Shown: positions 22,540-33,680, counted from the first letter of the stretch. The stretch is 64,000 nt of DNA from Erinaceus europaeus (GCF_950295315.1 NW_026647672.1:1-64000), one strand, 5' to 3'. Notes: a model not told the origin generated them from the sequence alone. Numbers and translations: made by a program.

Positions 22540-22812
22540 GAGAGTCGGGCGGTAGCGCAGCAGGTTAAGCACAGGTGGCGCAAAGCGCAAGGACTGGCGT
22601 GAGGATCCCGGTTCGAGCCCCTGGCTCCCCACCTGCAGGTGGGGAGTCACTTCACAAGCGGTGAAGCAGGTCTGCAGGTGTCTGTCTTTCTCTCCCCATC
22701 TCTGTCTTCCCCTCCTCTCCATTTCTCTCTGTCCTATCCAACAACAACAGTAACAACAATAACTACAACAATAAAAAAACAAGAGCAACAAAATGGAAAA
22801 TAAATATAAATA
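22540..22812 (+). mobile_element. SINE, A type
   Basis: AGAGTCGGGCGGTAGCGCAG head with intact A and B boxes and an AAATAAATATAAAT tail. Confidence 0.9.
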
Positions 22813-23265
22813 TCTTCTCAGCCCAGATTGTCAGGTGACTGGAAGCTTTTAGGAAACTGCCGTCTTGCTGTGGCTGAAGGGAGACTAACGTCGGACCGAA
22901 TGTCACTGCCAGTGGTCCTAGGGGCGAGGGAGCCAGGACGGTGAAGCGAGGGGAAAGTCAGAGCTCTGAGTGAAAGGAGTTACCCCTCTGAGGGTGTGAA
23001 AGGACTGTGAGCACCAGGAAGCTTTCCCTGTTCAGTAGCTGGGAAATGGTGACACCCTTAGCTATCGGGGGGACACGAGAGACACTGAACCAGGGAAAAG
23101 AGATGCCCAGTCCACAGCTTGGATATGCCAAGTCTGAGGTGTCCGTGAGGCAACCCCAGGATGGTGTCAGCTGGCTGGGGATACGGGCCCAAGACGCAAA
23201 GGAAGAACAGCCAGTCACACCTGGTTCCAGAGCCTGCCAGCCCTGCTGTGAGTCTGAGCTCCACA

Positions 23266-23374
23266 TCTCCAAGTGGTGCAGAAGGTAGAGTGCTGGACTT
23301 GCACGTCTCAGGTCCCAAGTTCAGTTCCAGCAAGTGCATCATTTATCAGAGCAATGTTCTGGTTCCCTTCCTTT
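23266..23374 (+). mobile_element. SINE, C-like, old
   Basis: CCAAGTGGTGCAGAAGGTAG and AAGTTCAGTTCCAGCAAGTG follow the C layout. The tail has been lost. Confidence 0.6.
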
Positions 23375-23375
23375 C

Positions 23376-23465
23376 GAGGCCGGGTGTTTGAACCAGGATC
23401 CTTAAGCCGGTCCTCGCACTTCACGCCACGTGGGCTTAACCCACTGCGCAACCACCCAACTCCCT
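23376..23465 (-). mobile_element. SINE head fragment, A type, antisense
   Basis: Only the reversed tRNA-like part is present: TTTGAACCAGGATCCTTAAG to CGCAACCACCCAACTCCC. Confidence 0.75.
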
Positions 23466-23471
23466 AGAGGA

Positions 23472-23676
23472 ATTTATTTATTCTTTTTTTTTTTTTTTCT
23501 TTTTTATCTGATAGGATGGGAGGGGAAGACAAAGAAGGAAAAAGACAGAGACACACCTGCAGATCTGTTTCACCACTTGTGAAGCTTCTCCCCTACCAGT
23601 GGAGAGCAGGGGCTTGAACCTGGCTCCTCACACGTGGCCATGATGTGCACTTAACTCATACAGCACCGCCCAGCCT
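23472..23676 (-). mobile_element. SINE, antisense, A/B-like
   Basis: T-rich start (TTTATTTATTCTTTTTTTTT), then ACACCTGCAGATCTGTTTCA, ending at CAGCACCGCCCAGCC. The head is too diverged to place in A or B. Confidence 0.7.
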
Positions 23677-24104
23677 CATGTGTATATGACTTAACAGTGA
23701 TTTCACAAGATCGTATGATAATAGGAGTAGAACTCCAGGCCTGTGTACTGCCGGTTTTCCTTCCATCTGGGTCAGTGCAAACCTGAGTATTCTGGTGGCT
23801 CTGGGATTCTGCTGTTGACTCCACCTAAAAGTGCAGATGGATAGAGTAAGGATGAGAATAATACAAGCACCTTAGTCAGCTGGAATAACAAAGCAGAGGG
23901 CCTTCTGATCAGAGAGCAAGTCAAGTGTCTGAGAGCAGTGACTCCCAGACTCACTGGCAGCTAAGCTTAGGCTACTATCTTGTATAACAGCAGCACTGGG
24001 AGTTCAGGGCTGCAGATCTTAGTATCTGGAAACAGGACTACTAGGTTACCCGGTAATGAAGACTCAAACAAAGGCCAAAGCCATTCTTGGAAGAATCAAT
24101 GTAG

Positions 24105-24362
24105 AGATTCCAGCCTGACCTCCCTGGGCAAGCGACCTCGCCAGTGTGACCTGGAACCCCCCCCCACCCCAGAGCCCTGCCCCACTAGGGAAAGACAGAC
24201 AGGCTGGGGGTGTGGACCCACCTGCCAACACCCATGTCCAGCGGCGAGGCAATGACAGAAGCCGGAACTCCCACCTTCTGCTCCCCATAAAGAATTTTGG
24301 TCCAAACGCCCAAATGACCCCAGGGCTGTGAACCCCAACCCCACCAGGACCTGGAATATTTG
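24105..24362 (+). mobile_element. LINE 3'-end-like interspersed repeat, sense
   Basis: Shares CCCCACTAGGGAAAGACAGA, GGCTGGGGGTGTGGA and the CTTCTGCTCCCCATAAAGAA region with the complement of 42069-42336. The two copies define an interspersed family that I take to be a LINE 3' end. Confidence 0.55.
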
Positions 24363-24524
24363 TAACAAGGTAAATAGGTTTTTATTCCATCACCAAGAGG
24401 AAAAACACCAGAGGAAGTCAGGCACTGTTTCTCTTATCTGAGAAGGGAACTAGTAGTAGGTGTGGGTGTGGCTTAAAGAAGAAGTGAAGGCAGGGCTGCA
24501 GAAGTGAATAAAAATGGGCAAGAG

Positions 24525-24790
24525 GGGGCCGGGCAGTTGAGCAGCGGGCTAAGCACAGGTGGCGCGAAGCACAAGGACCGGCATGAGGATCCCAGTTTGA
24601 GCCCCCGGCTCCCCACCTGCAGGGGAGTCGCTTCACAAGTGGTGAAGCAGGTCTGCAGGTGTCTGTCTTTCTCTCCCCCTCTCTGTCTTCCCCTCCTCTC
24701 TCCATTTCTCTGTCCTATCCAACAACGATGACATAATTACAATGATAACAAGGGCAACAAAGGGAATAAATAATTTTTTTTAAAAAAAAA
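24525..24790 (+). mobile_element. SINE, A type
   Basis: The head is changed to GGGGGCCGGGCAGTTGAGCA but the body matches type A. It ends in AATAAATAATTTTTTTTAAA. Confidence 0.85.
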
Positions 24791-24881
24791 AGAATTATAC
24801 CCCTATTGTCTTGTAGTTTTGTAAATCACTATTAAGTCACTAATTTTAAAAAGATAAGCTTTAAAATAACTAAAGAGAATT

Positions 24882-25031
24882 TGTGGTCCGGAAGGTGGCA
24901 CAGTGATAAAGCTTTGGACTCTCAAACATGAGTTCCCAAGTTCGATCCCCGGAAGCACATGTTACCAGAGTGATCTCTGGTTCTTTCTCTCTTCTCATAA
25001 ATAAATAAAATCTTTAAAAAGGAAAAAAAAA
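24882..25031 (+). mobile_element. SINE, C type
   Basis: Perfect 14 bp TSD AACTAAAGAGAATT at 24868-24881 and 25032-25045. The tail CATAAATAAATAAAATCTTT carries both AATAAA and the Pol III-terminator-like TCTTT. Confidence 0.92.
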
Positions 25032-25071
25032 AACTAAAGAGAATTCTATGTAGACCAAAAATGACTGTGCC

Positions 25072-25115
25072 GGGGAGGTAGCAGAATGACTGTGCAAAAA
25101 GACTTCCATGCGGCC
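25072..25115 (+). mobile_element. SINE D head fragment
   Basis: GGGGAGGTAGCAGAATGACT then GCAAAAAGACTTCCATG matches the first ~45 nt of type D. No body or A tail follows. Confidence 0.5.
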
Positions 25116-25436
25116 TTTTCTTCTTTTCCTTTTAAAGCCATCGATGAACCCAATCCTTCCTGCAGTGTTTATATAGCGGAGAATAGATTCGATGAGAGAA
25201 AATTCAGTAAGATGGAAATAATCGGCAGGAACAATGGCCTATTCAACATAGGAAGTCAACCAAGGGCGTCAGATTCTGTGTCGGTAGCTGCTTGGCCGTG
25301 CACAGCACGCGCGTGTGGAGCTGAAAATGCCCGGCCTGCATATGTGGCTGTGGCTTCCCTTGGCCGTCTCCACCGTGGAGTGTCAGAACTGCAGACACCC
25401 CTGGCCCCACCCTGACGCCTCTCCCTTCTCTCACAG

Positions 25437-25561
25437 GGGGCGGTGCCCAAAGGAAACGCCACGAAGGAATTTATCGAGAGTTTACAGCTGAAGCCTGGGC
25501 AGGTGGTGTACAAGTGCCCCAAATGCTGCAGCATCAAGCCCGACCGAGCCCACCACTGCAG
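25437..25561 (+). CDS. ZDHHC3: ZDHHC3 exon 3: start of the cysteine-rich domain, residues 103-144
   Basis: Encodes [20 protein letters not shown], then the first zinc-ligand cysteines and the His-His-Cys that opens the second half of the DHHC-CRD ([15 protein letters not shown]). These cysteines bind structural zinc in DHHC enzymes. The exon starts in phase 0 after CTCTCACAG and ends two bases into codon 144. The donor GTACAC at 25562 has lost G at +5, so it is weaker than the other donors of this gene; the exon ends in the favourable CAG. Near identity to mammalian ZDHHC3 supports the call. Confidence 0.97.
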
Positions 25562-25867
25562 GTACACATGAGCCAGCTGGCCAGCCTCGCCTCCCTCCCC
25601 ACCCGCCAGCAGCAAGGCTTCTGAATGTCCCCTCCTCTAGACGCAGAGGCCACTGTGACTCTCCCTCCCCAAGCCCTGGACTCCACTAGCTTGGGCAGGG
25701 CAGTGGGTTTGGACTTGAGACACCTGTCCTGGGGCTTGACCGGGCCACACCCAACATCAGGCCCTACGCTCATCCTGGACTGTCTCTGCCTTTGTTCCCG
25801 TCTTTACACTTGGAGGGGTTCCTGCCTCACGGCTTTGTTATTCTTACTGAGGAAACATGAGTCAGAA

Positions 25868-25988
25868 CTTTATTTATCAACAGAGCCCTGCTCAGCTCTG
25901 GCTTATGGTGGTGCAGGGGATTGAACCTGGGACTTCAGAGCCTCGGAAATGAGAGTCTCTTTGCAGAACCATCACGTTCTCTCTTAGA
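25868..25988 (-). mobile_element. SINE, D type, antisense
   Basis: CTGCTCAGCTCTGGCTTATG, GGGGATTGAACCTGGGACTT and GAGAGTCTCTTTGCAGAACC mark a reversed D copy. Confidence 0.8.
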
Positions 25989-26144
25989 CCCCGGTCACTT
26001 TAAATCGTAGGAGGGTTGGTAATAAGTCCACCTGGACAGTGTGCTGCTTTGTCACGTGTCAGCCCAGGTTCAGGGTCTGCGCTAGAGGGAGCTGGAGCTG
26101 GGACTTCTTTCCGCCTTTCTCTGTGCCTCTTTAAAAAAAATATG

Positions 26145-26495
26145 GGGGAGTCGGGCGGTGGCACAGTGGGTTAAGCACATGGCACAAAGAGCAAGGACTG
26201 GCACAAGAATCTGGGTTCGAGCCTCTTGACTCCCCACCTGCAGGGGGCTTGCTTCACAAGTGGTGAAGCAGGTCTGCAGGTGTCTGTCTTTCTCTCTCCC
26301 TCTGTCTTCCCCATCTCTCTCCATTTCTCTGTCCTATCCAACAACAACAACGTCAACAATGACAATAATAATAAGGGCAACAGAATGGGAAAAATGGCCT
26401 CCAGGAGCAGTGGATTCGTAGTGCAGGCACCAAGCCCCAGCAATAACCCTGGAGGCAAAAAAATAATAATAATAAAATAATAAATAAATAAAATG
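26145..26495 (+). mobile_element. SINE, A type with tail module
   Basis: The tail module at about 26396-26457 has CCTCCAGG / CCTGGAGG, followed by an AATAATAATAAAATAATAAA tail. Confidence 0.9.
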
Positions 26496-27692
26496 TAGAG
26501 AGAAATGAAAGGATTGTCCTTGAATGAAAACTTTTCTTTAAAGCTTAAAATTTAGCCCCCGCCCCTCCCAAAAAAAAGAAGCTACTTTCCTTTCTTATTT
26601 GTGATTTTTTTCTTCCCTTTGGTTTTCAGCTTTCTTTGTTGTTTTGATTCTTCTCCACAAAACATAAAAATTACACTTTTATCATTGCAAGTATGCTTTA
26701 AATGCCAAATCACAGAGCTACAAACATGCCCCTCAGCCTCGTTTCCAGGCTGATGCTCATTCGCACAGGACTGTTTAGCCATCTTTGTTCTGTCATAAAA
26801 AGAAGCAGCTGATTCAGGGCTTGCTGCTTGGACCTGAGATGCAGGCGTCTGTGTAGCATGTTCCTGTCAGCCCAGCGCTGCCTGTGAGTCCCAGCCTTGA
26901 AGCTGGAGAGGCCAGCGCTGTCCCCGCCACACTGGACTGTCGGTGGACCCGCTGCTGCTCAGCTTGCGCAGCTCTTCCTCCCAAGCCTGTGGTGTGGGTT
27001 CCGCTGGAATAACTGGGAGTCCTTCTCAGCAAGAGGAGGCTGCTTGGTCGCTCAGCAGAGCATGCTCCTTGGGCATGTGCTGGCTTATACAGGCTGCAGG
27101 CAGGCCAGCGTGGACTTAGTGGGTAGAAACGAGGTGACTGCTGGGGTCCTTCCCTTTCTCTACCCCTGCGGTTTTCCTCCCCACGCCCCCCCCCCTCCCC
27201 AAGAAAACCCAAGCGAGGGATTCTTAAATCAGTTTGAGCAAAACAGAGGCTGCTGATTCAAATGATGAGTCATGGTGGCCCTACCCAGCCCTCACTGACC
27301 CTGCCACGCCACGCCGCGCCACGTCACGCAGAGCCACGCAGTGCCAGTTCGTGGCGCTTGGAGCTCAGAGGCCTGCCTCCCAGGTGGACACGGCTGGCGT
27401 CGGCTGGCTGCTCCTGCAGTGAGCACCTGACTCCTCCGACGACTCCTCGAGTCCCAGCCGCCTGTATCTTCTGAGCTCTGCTGGGTGGCGCAGATCCTGC
27501 CAGACCTGAACCTCTAGGCGCGTGGCTGCTCTTCCTTCTTTGCTTCTGAAGGGAGGCTTAGATGTGAGGCTGCTGTTACCTGGGCATAGACTCCGCTGTC
27601 TGTCCGTGAGAGCACAAGAGATGGCAGCACGTTGGACTTTTATAGGTGCCAGTGTGGACAGTCAGCTTGCCATCTTGCACTGTTCTGTCACT

Positions 27693-27818
27693 TTTTTTTT
27701 TTTCTTAGAGCACTGCTCAGCTCTGGCTTATGGTGGTGTGGGGGATTGAATGTGGGACTTTGGAGCCTCGGCCATGAGAGTCTCCTTGCAGAACCATTAT
27801 GCTCTCTCTCCCACCCCA
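27693..27818 (-). mobile_element. SINE, D type, antisense
   Basis: A T run, then AGAGCACTGCTCAGCTCTGG to CATTATGCTCTCTCTCCCAC. Confidence 0.82.
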
Positions 27819-29365
27819 AGTAGCTCCATGTAAGACCTTGTATCTCTCCAGTGGCCATCATGGCACCTTCAGGGCATGCCCCTTGCTCTCAGTGCCTGTG
27901 CCCAGGAGCCTGGCCGCCCACTGCACTGTGCACATGAGATGCTGAGCCAGCACGAGAGAGAGGTGTGGGAGAGGCCCCTGGGACCTGTTAGGGAGCCTGC
28001 CTTGGTGTCTGGGCCTGAGCTGCCCCACTGTGACTGGAGAGGGGACACCAAGCGCCCGGCTGCCTTGCTCTTTGTAACTGACTCCCTAGCGGTGTGTTGG
28101 GTGATGGTGGGGAGGGAACCTGCATCTGTTGATTTTCCCTTGTGATAGAAGGTGCAAAACTAGCAGGCAGGCAGGTGGACAGTCACCGCCTCGGCCTGGA
28201 ACATGTCAGCTGTCCCATTTAAGGCCCCACCTCCAGACCTTGCCAAGCTCCAGCTCTCGCCAGGCTCCAGCTGCTAAGCTGTTCAGACTGGGAAGGGCTC
28301 AGTCTCTGAGCAGTGCCCCGCTCCCACCCCATCCCCCAGCACCACTGCTCCCTGGCCCAGGAACCTGCCTCCCAGCAGCTCTATAAGCGAGAGGGGGGGG
28401 GGGCATCCTGGAATGTGTCCTCGTTGCAAACAGGAGCTCTGAGACCAGCCAGCAGCACTGGCCTCTGCAGCTCCCAGTGTGCCCGGCATTGAGTCTTGGA
28501 AAGTGGGAGTTGGAAGGGAACCGGGTCCTGAACAGTTTCCACTCAAAATCACTAGCACTGACTGTTTCCAGTCAGTGTAATACGGACACTTGAGCAGAGG
28601 GGCCTCACCAGAGGACCTGCTCTTCCCCTTTCTTCACCCCTTGAAGAGAGTGTTTTCCTGATTTGACTGCCCAGTGAGAGCCTATTGTGAAACCCCACTT
28701 CCTGGCATCATACCTGGTCTCTGCAGAGAGGCTGCCGGGAAACAGAGGCAGAATTTGCTGTGAGAACTTGTTTAAGGCCACTTGGCATATCTCTGCAGCT
28801 GAGCAGTGTCCGGCACACACTTGAAGGCCCTTTCAGAGTAACTGGTGGAAGACAAGCCACTCAGGAGCTGGAGCAGGGAGCCGGTGCCCCTCGAGAGTTT
28901 GTTGCCCAGCCAGGAGAAAATCAAGCCACAGGACATCTCTGTGGAGGCTGTGCAGGGCCTGCTGACGGAGGCCCAGGGTGCAGGAAGCAACTTACTCTCA
29001 ACTGTCTCTGCGTTTAAAAGTGAGGGGCAGGGCCCGGGGTCACCGGTTAGTCTGCATCCATCGGTGCTTGTAGATTGCCGCCACAGAGAGGCCACGTAAA
29101 GCAGCTACGGACACGGGACTTCCTTGGTTTTCCCGCCTCTCTTGGGCCTCCCTTTCTTCCTCTGAGCGCCTGTCTGTGTTGTGCCCGTCAGTGTGAGTCT
29201 CTGGAGCTGTGGAGAAGGACAAGGGGAAGGTGGGTGTGACCCCACCGCTCGCCTGAACCACGACCCCGTGGGACAACGCGCGTGCGTGCCTGCGCGTGAG
29301 CCGTTCGAGGCTTGGAGTCGAGCCGGTCCACAGGCTCAGGTCTGCCCTGACCCCAAAGAGCGAGC

Positions 29366-29458
29366 CAGGGCTGGGAAGCTAGCGCAGTGGCTCCGCCGAA
29401 GACGCTCTTGCCTGAGGCTCTGAAGTCCCAGGCTGAGTGGCTTCCCCAGTAAGAAAAA
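29366..29458 (+). mobile_element. SINE, D type, short
   Basis: GGGCTGGGAAGCTAGCGCAG, TTGCCTGAGGCTCTGAAGTC. The expected A tail position is occupied by the start of the CA-rich array, which may have grown from it. Confidence 0.6.
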
Positions 29459-29498
29459 CACACACACACTCACACACACACTCACACACACACACACA

Positions 29499-29541
<43 letters not shown>

Positions 29542-29783
29542 ACACACACACACACAAGCACACACACTCACACACACTCACACACACACTCACACACACA
29601 CTCACACACACACTCACACACACACACACTCACACACACACACTCACACACACACTCACACACACTCACACACACACACACAAGCACACACACTCACACA
29701 CACACACACACTCACACACACACACACACTCACACACACACAAGCACACACTCACACACACTCACACACACACTCACACACAC

Positions 29784-29816
<33 letters not shown>

Positions 29817-29921
29817 AACACACACACACACACACAAACAAACACACACACACACACAAACACACGCACACACACACTCACATACACACACACAAACGTG
29901 CACACACACACACACACACAC
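29459..29921. repeat. CA-rich array with CTCACA interruptions, 460 bp
   Basis: (CA)n broken at irregular intervals by ACTCAC, AAGCAC and AAACAA steps. It gives a spurious 204-codon Thr/His/Ser ORF. Alternating purine-pyrimidine of this length favours Z-DNA and length instability. Confidence 0.95.
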
Positions 29922-29943
29922 TATGCTTAGGAAAGGTCATGCT

Positions 29944-30147
29944 GGGGCCAGGTGGTGGTGCACCTGGCTGAGTGCACACATAACAGTTTGTAAGGACCAG
30001 GGTTCAAGCCCTCAGTCCCCACCTGCAGGGGGGAAGATTCATGAGGGGTGAAACAGGGTCACAGGTGTGTCCCTCTCTCCTCCTCTATTTCCCTTTTCCC
30101 TCTCAACCTCTCTCTGTCTCTATCCAAAATAAATAAAAAGAGAAAAC
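29944..30147 (+). mobile_element. SINE, B type
   Basis: GGGGCCAGGTGGTGGTGCAC to CCAAAATAAATAAAAAGAGA, 22 bp beyond the CA array. Confidence 0.88.
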
Positions 30148-30356
30148 TATACCTACTCCCGGGTGTGGCTGAGCCCCGCAGCCTTCACAGTCATCTGTGC
30201 CCTGGCCTGGCGTTGGGGAACGGCTCACACCCCCGCACCCACCAGCTCCTCCAATGCCTTTCCATCATCACTGGTGAGCAGAGCTCAGCAAACACCATCC
30301 ACCCTGCCCTGCCCACTGCCATAGCCCACTGGACTTGCTGTTGAAAAAGCTAATGT

Positions 30357-30487
30357 GGGTTCGGGGAGATAGCATGGTGGTTATAAAACAGACTCTCGTG
30401 CCCGAGGCCCAGGTTCAGTCCCCCCGTACCCACCCTAAGGCAGAGCTGAGCAGTGCACTGGTAAAAATAAAGTAAATAAATAAAAAA
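30357..30487 (+). mobile_element. SINE, D type
   Basis: GGGTTCGGGGAGATAGCATG to TAAAAATAAAGTAAATAAAT. The next A-type SINE inserted into its tail. Confidence 0.85.
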
Positions 30488-30496
30488 TCAAGTTCT

Positions 30497-30807
30497 GGGG
30501 GTCAGGCGGTGGCTCAGTAGGGACTGACGTAAGAATCCCGGTTCGAGCCCCCAGCTCCCCACCTGCAGGGGAGTCACTTCACAGGCGGTGAAGCAGGTCT
30601 GCAGGTGTCTATCTTTCTCTCTCCCCTCTCTGTCTTCCCCTCCTCTCTCCATTTCTCTCTGTCCTATCCAACAATAAACAATATCAACAATGGCAATAAT
30701 AATAACCACAACAAGGCTACAACAAAAAGGGGGGAAAAATGGCTTCCAGGAGCGATGGATTCATGGTGCAGGCACCGAGCCCAGCAATAACCCTGGAGGA
30801 AAAAAAA
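30497..30807 (+). mobile_element. SINE, A type with tail module
   Basis: Perfect 14 bp TSD AAAAATCAAGTTCT at 30483-30496 and 30808-30821. The A box region has a small internal deletion. Confidence 0.92.
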
Positions 30808-30969
30808 AAAAATCAAGTTCTATCCTAAAAAAAAAACAAAAAAAAAAACCTAATGCTGTGGCCTGCAAAGCAGAGCAGTGGGTGAACTGTGGGCCTCTTG
30901 GGTGTGAGGTCCTGGTGCTGTGACCAGAAGCGGTGCTCTGGCTCTCTCTCTCATTGATCATTTGTTTTG

Positions 30970-31082
30970 GTTTGTTTATTTATTTTCCCTTTTGTTACCC
31001 TTGTTTTTTAATTTTGTTGTTGTAGTTGTTGTTATTTATGTCATCATTGTTGGATAGGACACACACACACACACACACACAC
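30970..31082 (-). mobile_element. SINE A 3' fragment, antisense, with (CA)n
   Basis: TTTGTTTATTTATTTTCCCT to GTTGGATAGGACACACACAC. The rest is replaced by a short CA microsatellite. Confidence 0.75.
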
Positions 31083-31432
31083 CCCATGCTTGAAGCAGAA
31101 AAACCTGTTTCTGCAGGAAGCCCCTCCTGGGAAAATCAGAACTGTATTTCATCTCTTCCGGGCATGGTTCTCACACTCTTCCTGTCCTCCGTGCTCCCTC
31201 ACCCTCAGCCGGTCGTCATCAGTTCTGTCTTAACTTTCATGTGAGATGAGATGAGATGCTGTGAAGGTGGAGGACTGTCCCTCTGTCTGAGGGCCTGTGG
31301 CCCTGGGGGTCCTGTCAGCACACCCCCAGCAAAGCCTCAGGCAGGGCGAGGTCCTTGCTAAGGAGTAGAGCTGGGGGGTGGGCTCTGTGTTCCTGGGGCC
31401 CCCCTGACAGTCTGCCTTGTGGGTTCCCGCAG

Positions 31433-31529
31433 TGTTTGTAAGCGGTGCATTCGGAAGATGGACCACCACTGCCCTTGGGTTAATAACTGCGTTGGTGAGA
31501 ACAACCAGAAGTACTTTGTCCTGTTTACA
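31433..31529 (+). CDS. ZDHHC3: ZDHHC3 exon 4: catalytic DHHC exon, residues 144-176
   Basis: Encodes [20 protein letters not shown] and then [11 protein letters not shown]. Asp-His-His-Cys is at 154-157, so the acyl-accepting cysteine is Cys157, the same number as in the human enzyme. The CPWVNNCVG cluster completes the second zinc site. The end of the exon begins the third membrane segment. Acceptor TTCCCGCAG and donor GTAAGT are both good. The exon enters in phase 2 and leaves in phase 0. Confidence 0.98.
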
Positions 31530-32144
31530 GTAAGTCAGCTTCCAGCTCTGCCCTCCCCCATCTTTCCCTCTCCCCCCCTCCCCCCACTCCGGGAAGCAGC
31601 CAGACTTTGTTCCTTTGAGAAGTCTCCATTCTCATAGTGGTCTTTTCTGCTGTTCAGTTCACTGTCAGGCTGTGTAGCTCTCATCCTTCCGGCTAACTCT
31701 CTTCCCAAGCCCTTTGAATGTTTGGAGACTGACTAGCTCTGGGCCCCCATTCCTAATGTCCAGTTTGGTGGTGGCTGCAGGCAGGTGGGGCTGGGGCGTG
31801 TTGAGGACCCTTAGGGTGGGCCGCAGGCCCGAACACTCAGGGCCCACGTTCTCAGGTGGGAGAAGCAGCAGGGCCTGGCCACGCCTTGCTCACTAGGGCA
31901 GCCCACACTGAGCCCAGGTCACAGCGCGGGGGCTGTTTCTGCCTTGTTCCACAGCCTCCCGTTGAAGGGCCACTCCCTCCAGACCCATAGTCGAGTGCAG
32001 GGGCCAGTGGCAGGAGGCTTGGGGTCCCTCCTGGTGAGCCCTGAGGCTGACTGTGTTTGAGTAGGAAGGTCCAAGTCCCCTGTTCACACATCTGCATGTC
32101 CGGAAGGTTGTCACAACAATGTCTGCACTGCTCTCCTGTTTCAG
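31530..32144 (+). other. ZDHHC3: ZDHHC3 intron 4 (615 bp, phase 0)
   Basis: Short intron without SINE or minisatellite, with C/T-rich runs after the donor. Nothing else was seen in it. Confidence 0.92.
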
Positions 32145-32226
32145 ATGTACATAGCTCTCATTTCCTTCCACGCCCTCGTCATGGTGGGATTCCACTTCCT
32201 GTATTGCTTTGAAGAAGACTGGACAA
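32145..32226 (+). CDS. ZDHHC3: ZDHHC3 exon 5: third membrane segment, residues 177-204
   Basis: Encodes [20 protein letters not shown] then CFEEDWT, a hydrophobic segment followed by an acidic lumenal loop. Acceptor CTGTTTCAG, donor GTGAGT at 32227. The exon starts in phase 0 and ends one base into the Lys204 codon. It differs from human ZDHHC3 by only a few substitutions. Confidence 0.97.
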
Positions 32227-32382
32227 GTGAGTATAAGCCAGGCCTCCCTTCCTACTCCAGGGGTCTGTGTGAGGGCCCAAGCGGGTGGGCCCTTGTTCTA
32301 GCATGGTGCCTGGGGCCAACCTCATTTTAAAATATTTATATGTGTTTATTTTTTTGCATAAAACTGTTTTATTGATTTACTT

Positions 32383-32572
32383 TTCTTTATTTGGGGATTA
32401 ATGGTTTACAGTTGACAATAAAATACAGCCGTTGGTACATGTGTAACACTTCTCAGTTTTCTGCATAATGATCTAACCCCCACCTAGCTTCTCGTCTGCC
32501 TTCGTGTTCCAGGGCCTGAACACTTCCCCCACCCCAGAGTCCTTGACTTTGGTGCAGTACATCAGTATATAT
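32383..32572 (-). mobile_element. L1 3' UTR fragment, antisense
   Basis: TTTATTTGGGGATTAATGGT and GATCTAACCCCCACCTAGCT match the extreme 3' end of the long L1 at 48.7 kb, but more diverged. Confidence 0.75.
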
Positions 32573-32575
32573 TGA

Positions 32576-32682
32576 TTTATTTAAGAACAGGAGGAAGAGA
32601 ACCCAGGCACCACTCTGATTTACGCACTGCCAAGGATCAGACTTAGGACCCCAGGATTAAGGTCCAGGGCTTCATTTGTGGA
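32576..32682 (-). mobile_element. SINE, C-like, antisense, old
   Basis: AGGCACCACTCTGATTTACG and CAAGGATCAGACTTAGGACC are in reversed C order. The head end is eroded. Confidence 0.55.
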
Positions 32683-33680
32683 AGTTTTCACGCCTACATG
32701 ATAGCACCTGTGGACTCTTTTTCTCTCTGTTGTAAATCTGAGACAGAGGCAAGACAGACCAGAGCCTGGATTGCACGGTGCTCCCCATGGTACTTGACGA
32801 TCAGCCAGGGTCCTTGCCGCTGGCAATGTGACTCTACCTGTTGCTGCCTCCCGGGCCTTGAGGAGAAGCACCGTCCTCCCACCTTCTCCCTTTCCCCGTG
32901 GGCCCCCCCCCCCCATTCATGTCATCACCTCCCCAAGCTTTGCTCTTCCTGTTTGCGCTGGTTCTTGGGCCTTGTGCTGCTGCACAAGGCCAGTCCGTTC
33001 AGTGCTGAGGCCCCGTGCCCGTGCCCGTAGTCTTTGCCGCCTCTACACTTGGTGCCCTGCTCTTCTGACTTAAGCTCACCCACAGGAAGGCGAGTGCGTG
33101 TTCCTAGTCAGCGCAGGCTGTGGCGCTGAAACTCCACATTCAGGCGCTGGCAAGCCTCAGCATTGCCTTCTCGGTCCTGAGGGCGGGAAGGTGTCAAGAT
33201 CAGGGTGCTGACCACCGTGGTTTCTAGTGAGAGGCTTAGACACAGCTGCCATCTCCTGTGTCCTTGTGGGACACACAGGCTCTTTAGGGAAGAGCCTCCA
33301 ACCTCACAGGCTGACTTTCGCAAAGACCCTGGCCACAAAAAAAAAAAAACGAAAACTAAAAACCTCACCTTGGGGGAGGACCAGTGGCACGGTTTGGTCC
33401 CTAGCACCTGGTGGCCGCCTAGCTTTGTAGGACTACAGTCCTGGTTCATAGCAGAGAGAGGAGGTCAAGCCAGTGTGGTAGGCAGGTGGGCTTCAGACTG
33501 GCCTGGCTGGCTGGCTGTGAGCAGCAAGTTCCCTGGGGGACTTTCTGAAAAACGCCTTGATAGTGTTCTGACGGGGACATCAGAGCCGCCACCAGCCGCA
33601 GTCAGGTTCGTGGGCGTGGGCAACAGTGAGCGATACTGGTGAGGAGGCAGAGTGTCTCTGTCTAGAAGTGGAGCTGAAGG

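Larger units (their letters stand above)
11249..25436 (+). other. ZDHHC3: ZDHHC3 intron 2 (14.2 kb, phase 0)
   Basis: Bounded by GTGAGT and a pyrimidine-rich acceptor CTCTCACAG. It holds the 42-copy 52 bp minisatellite, many SINEs, and CA, GT and TA microsatellites. The stretches about 11250-12000, 12280-12450, 14650-15660, 15870-17180, 18340-19340, 19760-20590, 21735-22540, 22815-23260, 23680-24100 and 25120-25430 show no repeat or gene that I recognise. Confidence 0.9.
25562..31432 (+). other. ZDHHC3: ZDHHC3 intron 3 (5.9 kb, phase 2)
   Basis: Donor GTACAC, acceptor TTCCCGCAG. It contains SINEs, the CA-rich array at 29459-29921 and a short CCACG-rich run near 27303-27345. The stretches 25620-25860, 25990-26140, 26500-27690, 27825-29360, 30150-30355, 30825-30965 and 31085-31430 show no recognisable gene or repeat. 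Confidence 0.9.

Noticed and set aside
29437..30051. 204-codon His/Thr/Ser-rich ORF
   Set aside because: It is a translation of the CA-rich array.
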